A DNA stretch of 12,836 bases, taken from NCBI GenBank assembly GCA_002373555.1, contig DFKM01000222.1, positions 474 to 13,309 of the forward strand, in the 5' to 3' direction. Of the stretch, positions 12,735-12,836 are shown piece by piece (position 1 is the stretch's first letter; every line of letters begins with the position of its first letter). Both the position numbers and the translations under genes were made by a program. The notes beneath the pieces were generated by a model, which ran no database searches, was not told where the DNA came from, and was given only the letters and a program-made list of their open reading frames with translations. The DNA is from Lachnospiraceae bacterium UBA3645. Its GTDB lineage: Bacteria > Bacillota > Clostridia > Lachnospirales > Lachnospiraceae.

Positions 12735-12797
12735 CAAACCCTAAAGAACTTTGATTATCCTAAAAAACTTTGGCAAACCCTAAAGAACTTTGATTAT
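12720..12797. repeat. 39-bp tandem duplication at the right IS tip
   Basis: 12720-12758 and 12759-12797 are identical 39-bp units. Each unit itself holds two related halves, CCTAAAAAACTTTG (first 14 bp) and CCTAAAGAACTTTG (from the 21st base), giving four end-like sequences about 19-20 bp apart. The left end has only one. Confidence 0.85.
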
Positions 12798-12799
12798 CC

Positions 12800-12836
12800 T
12801 ATAAAAGAAAACCGGCTGCAGCGTATGCTGCAGCCG
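12800..12836 (-). terminator. Hairpin at the right edge, probably a terminator
   Basis: CGGCTGCAGC (12813-12822) and GCTGCAGCCG (12827-12836) form a perfect 10-bp stem with a GTAT loop. On the minus strand it is followed by GTTTTCTTTTATAG, so it looks like the terminator of a leftward gene beyond the window. A plus-strand T-tail, if any, would lie outside. Confidence 0.6.

Noticed and set aside
10617..12807. 8-bp target site duplication of the IS
   Set aside because: None of the plausible boundary pairs (10631/12734, 10625/12741, 10625/12799) gives matching 8-bp direct flanks; the similar TTTCTTTTAT-like flanks are inverted and look like terminator tails.

Overview
The window looks like part of the chromosome of an obligately anaerobic, GC-rich member of the Bacillota (Clostridia-like). 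The case rests on strong AAGGAGG ribosome binding sites, tight operons with ATGA-type overlaps, a lipoprotein with an Ala/Glu/Thr linker, and an ISL3-type transposon. No 16S rRNA or other taxonomic marker is present, so this placement is an inference.

The locus is built around tungsten (or molybdenum) enzyme chemistry. On the minus strand, reading right to left, are tupA (tungstate-binding lipoprotein), tupB (permease), tupC (ATPase), then a separately promoted pair: a four-cluster ferredoxin-like subunit and the N-terminal 243 residues of an aldehyde:ferredoxin oxidoreductase (AOR) that runs off the left edge. On the plus strand, diverging from tupA, are moeA1, moeA2 fused to a periplasmic-binding-protein-like domain, a FAD oxidoreductase with a C-terminal BFD-type [2Fe-2S] domain, a second FAD/NAD oxidoreductase, and a ThiF/MoeB-type adenylyltransferase. 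A terminator closes this operon at about 10,591-10,617. The logic is: import the oxyanion (Tup), insert it into molybdopterin (MoeA1/2, MoeB-like), use it in the AOR, and carry electrons through Fe-S and flavin proteins.

The right fifth (about 10,625-12,741, possibly to 12,799) is an ISL3-like insertion sequence of lower GC. It has 18-bp identical terminal repeats, a symmetrical set of seven TAGGGTC-type iterons at each end (mostly on a strict 13-bp step), a terminator-like hairpin ahead of the transposase, the transposase, a second small coiled-coil-like ORF, and an internal terminator. The right tip carries a 39-bp tandem duplication.

The most unusual observations are: (1) TupA appears circularly permuted, with the segment that normally ends the family placed before the segment that normally begins it; (2) the tupA promoter/start region is copied just after the tupA stop codon; (3) moeA1 has a ~185-nt leader with a 12-bp long-range closing helix and competing internal hairpins, a riboswitch-like layout; (4) a two-gene FAD oxidoreductase module is translationally coupled inside the cofactor-assembly operon.
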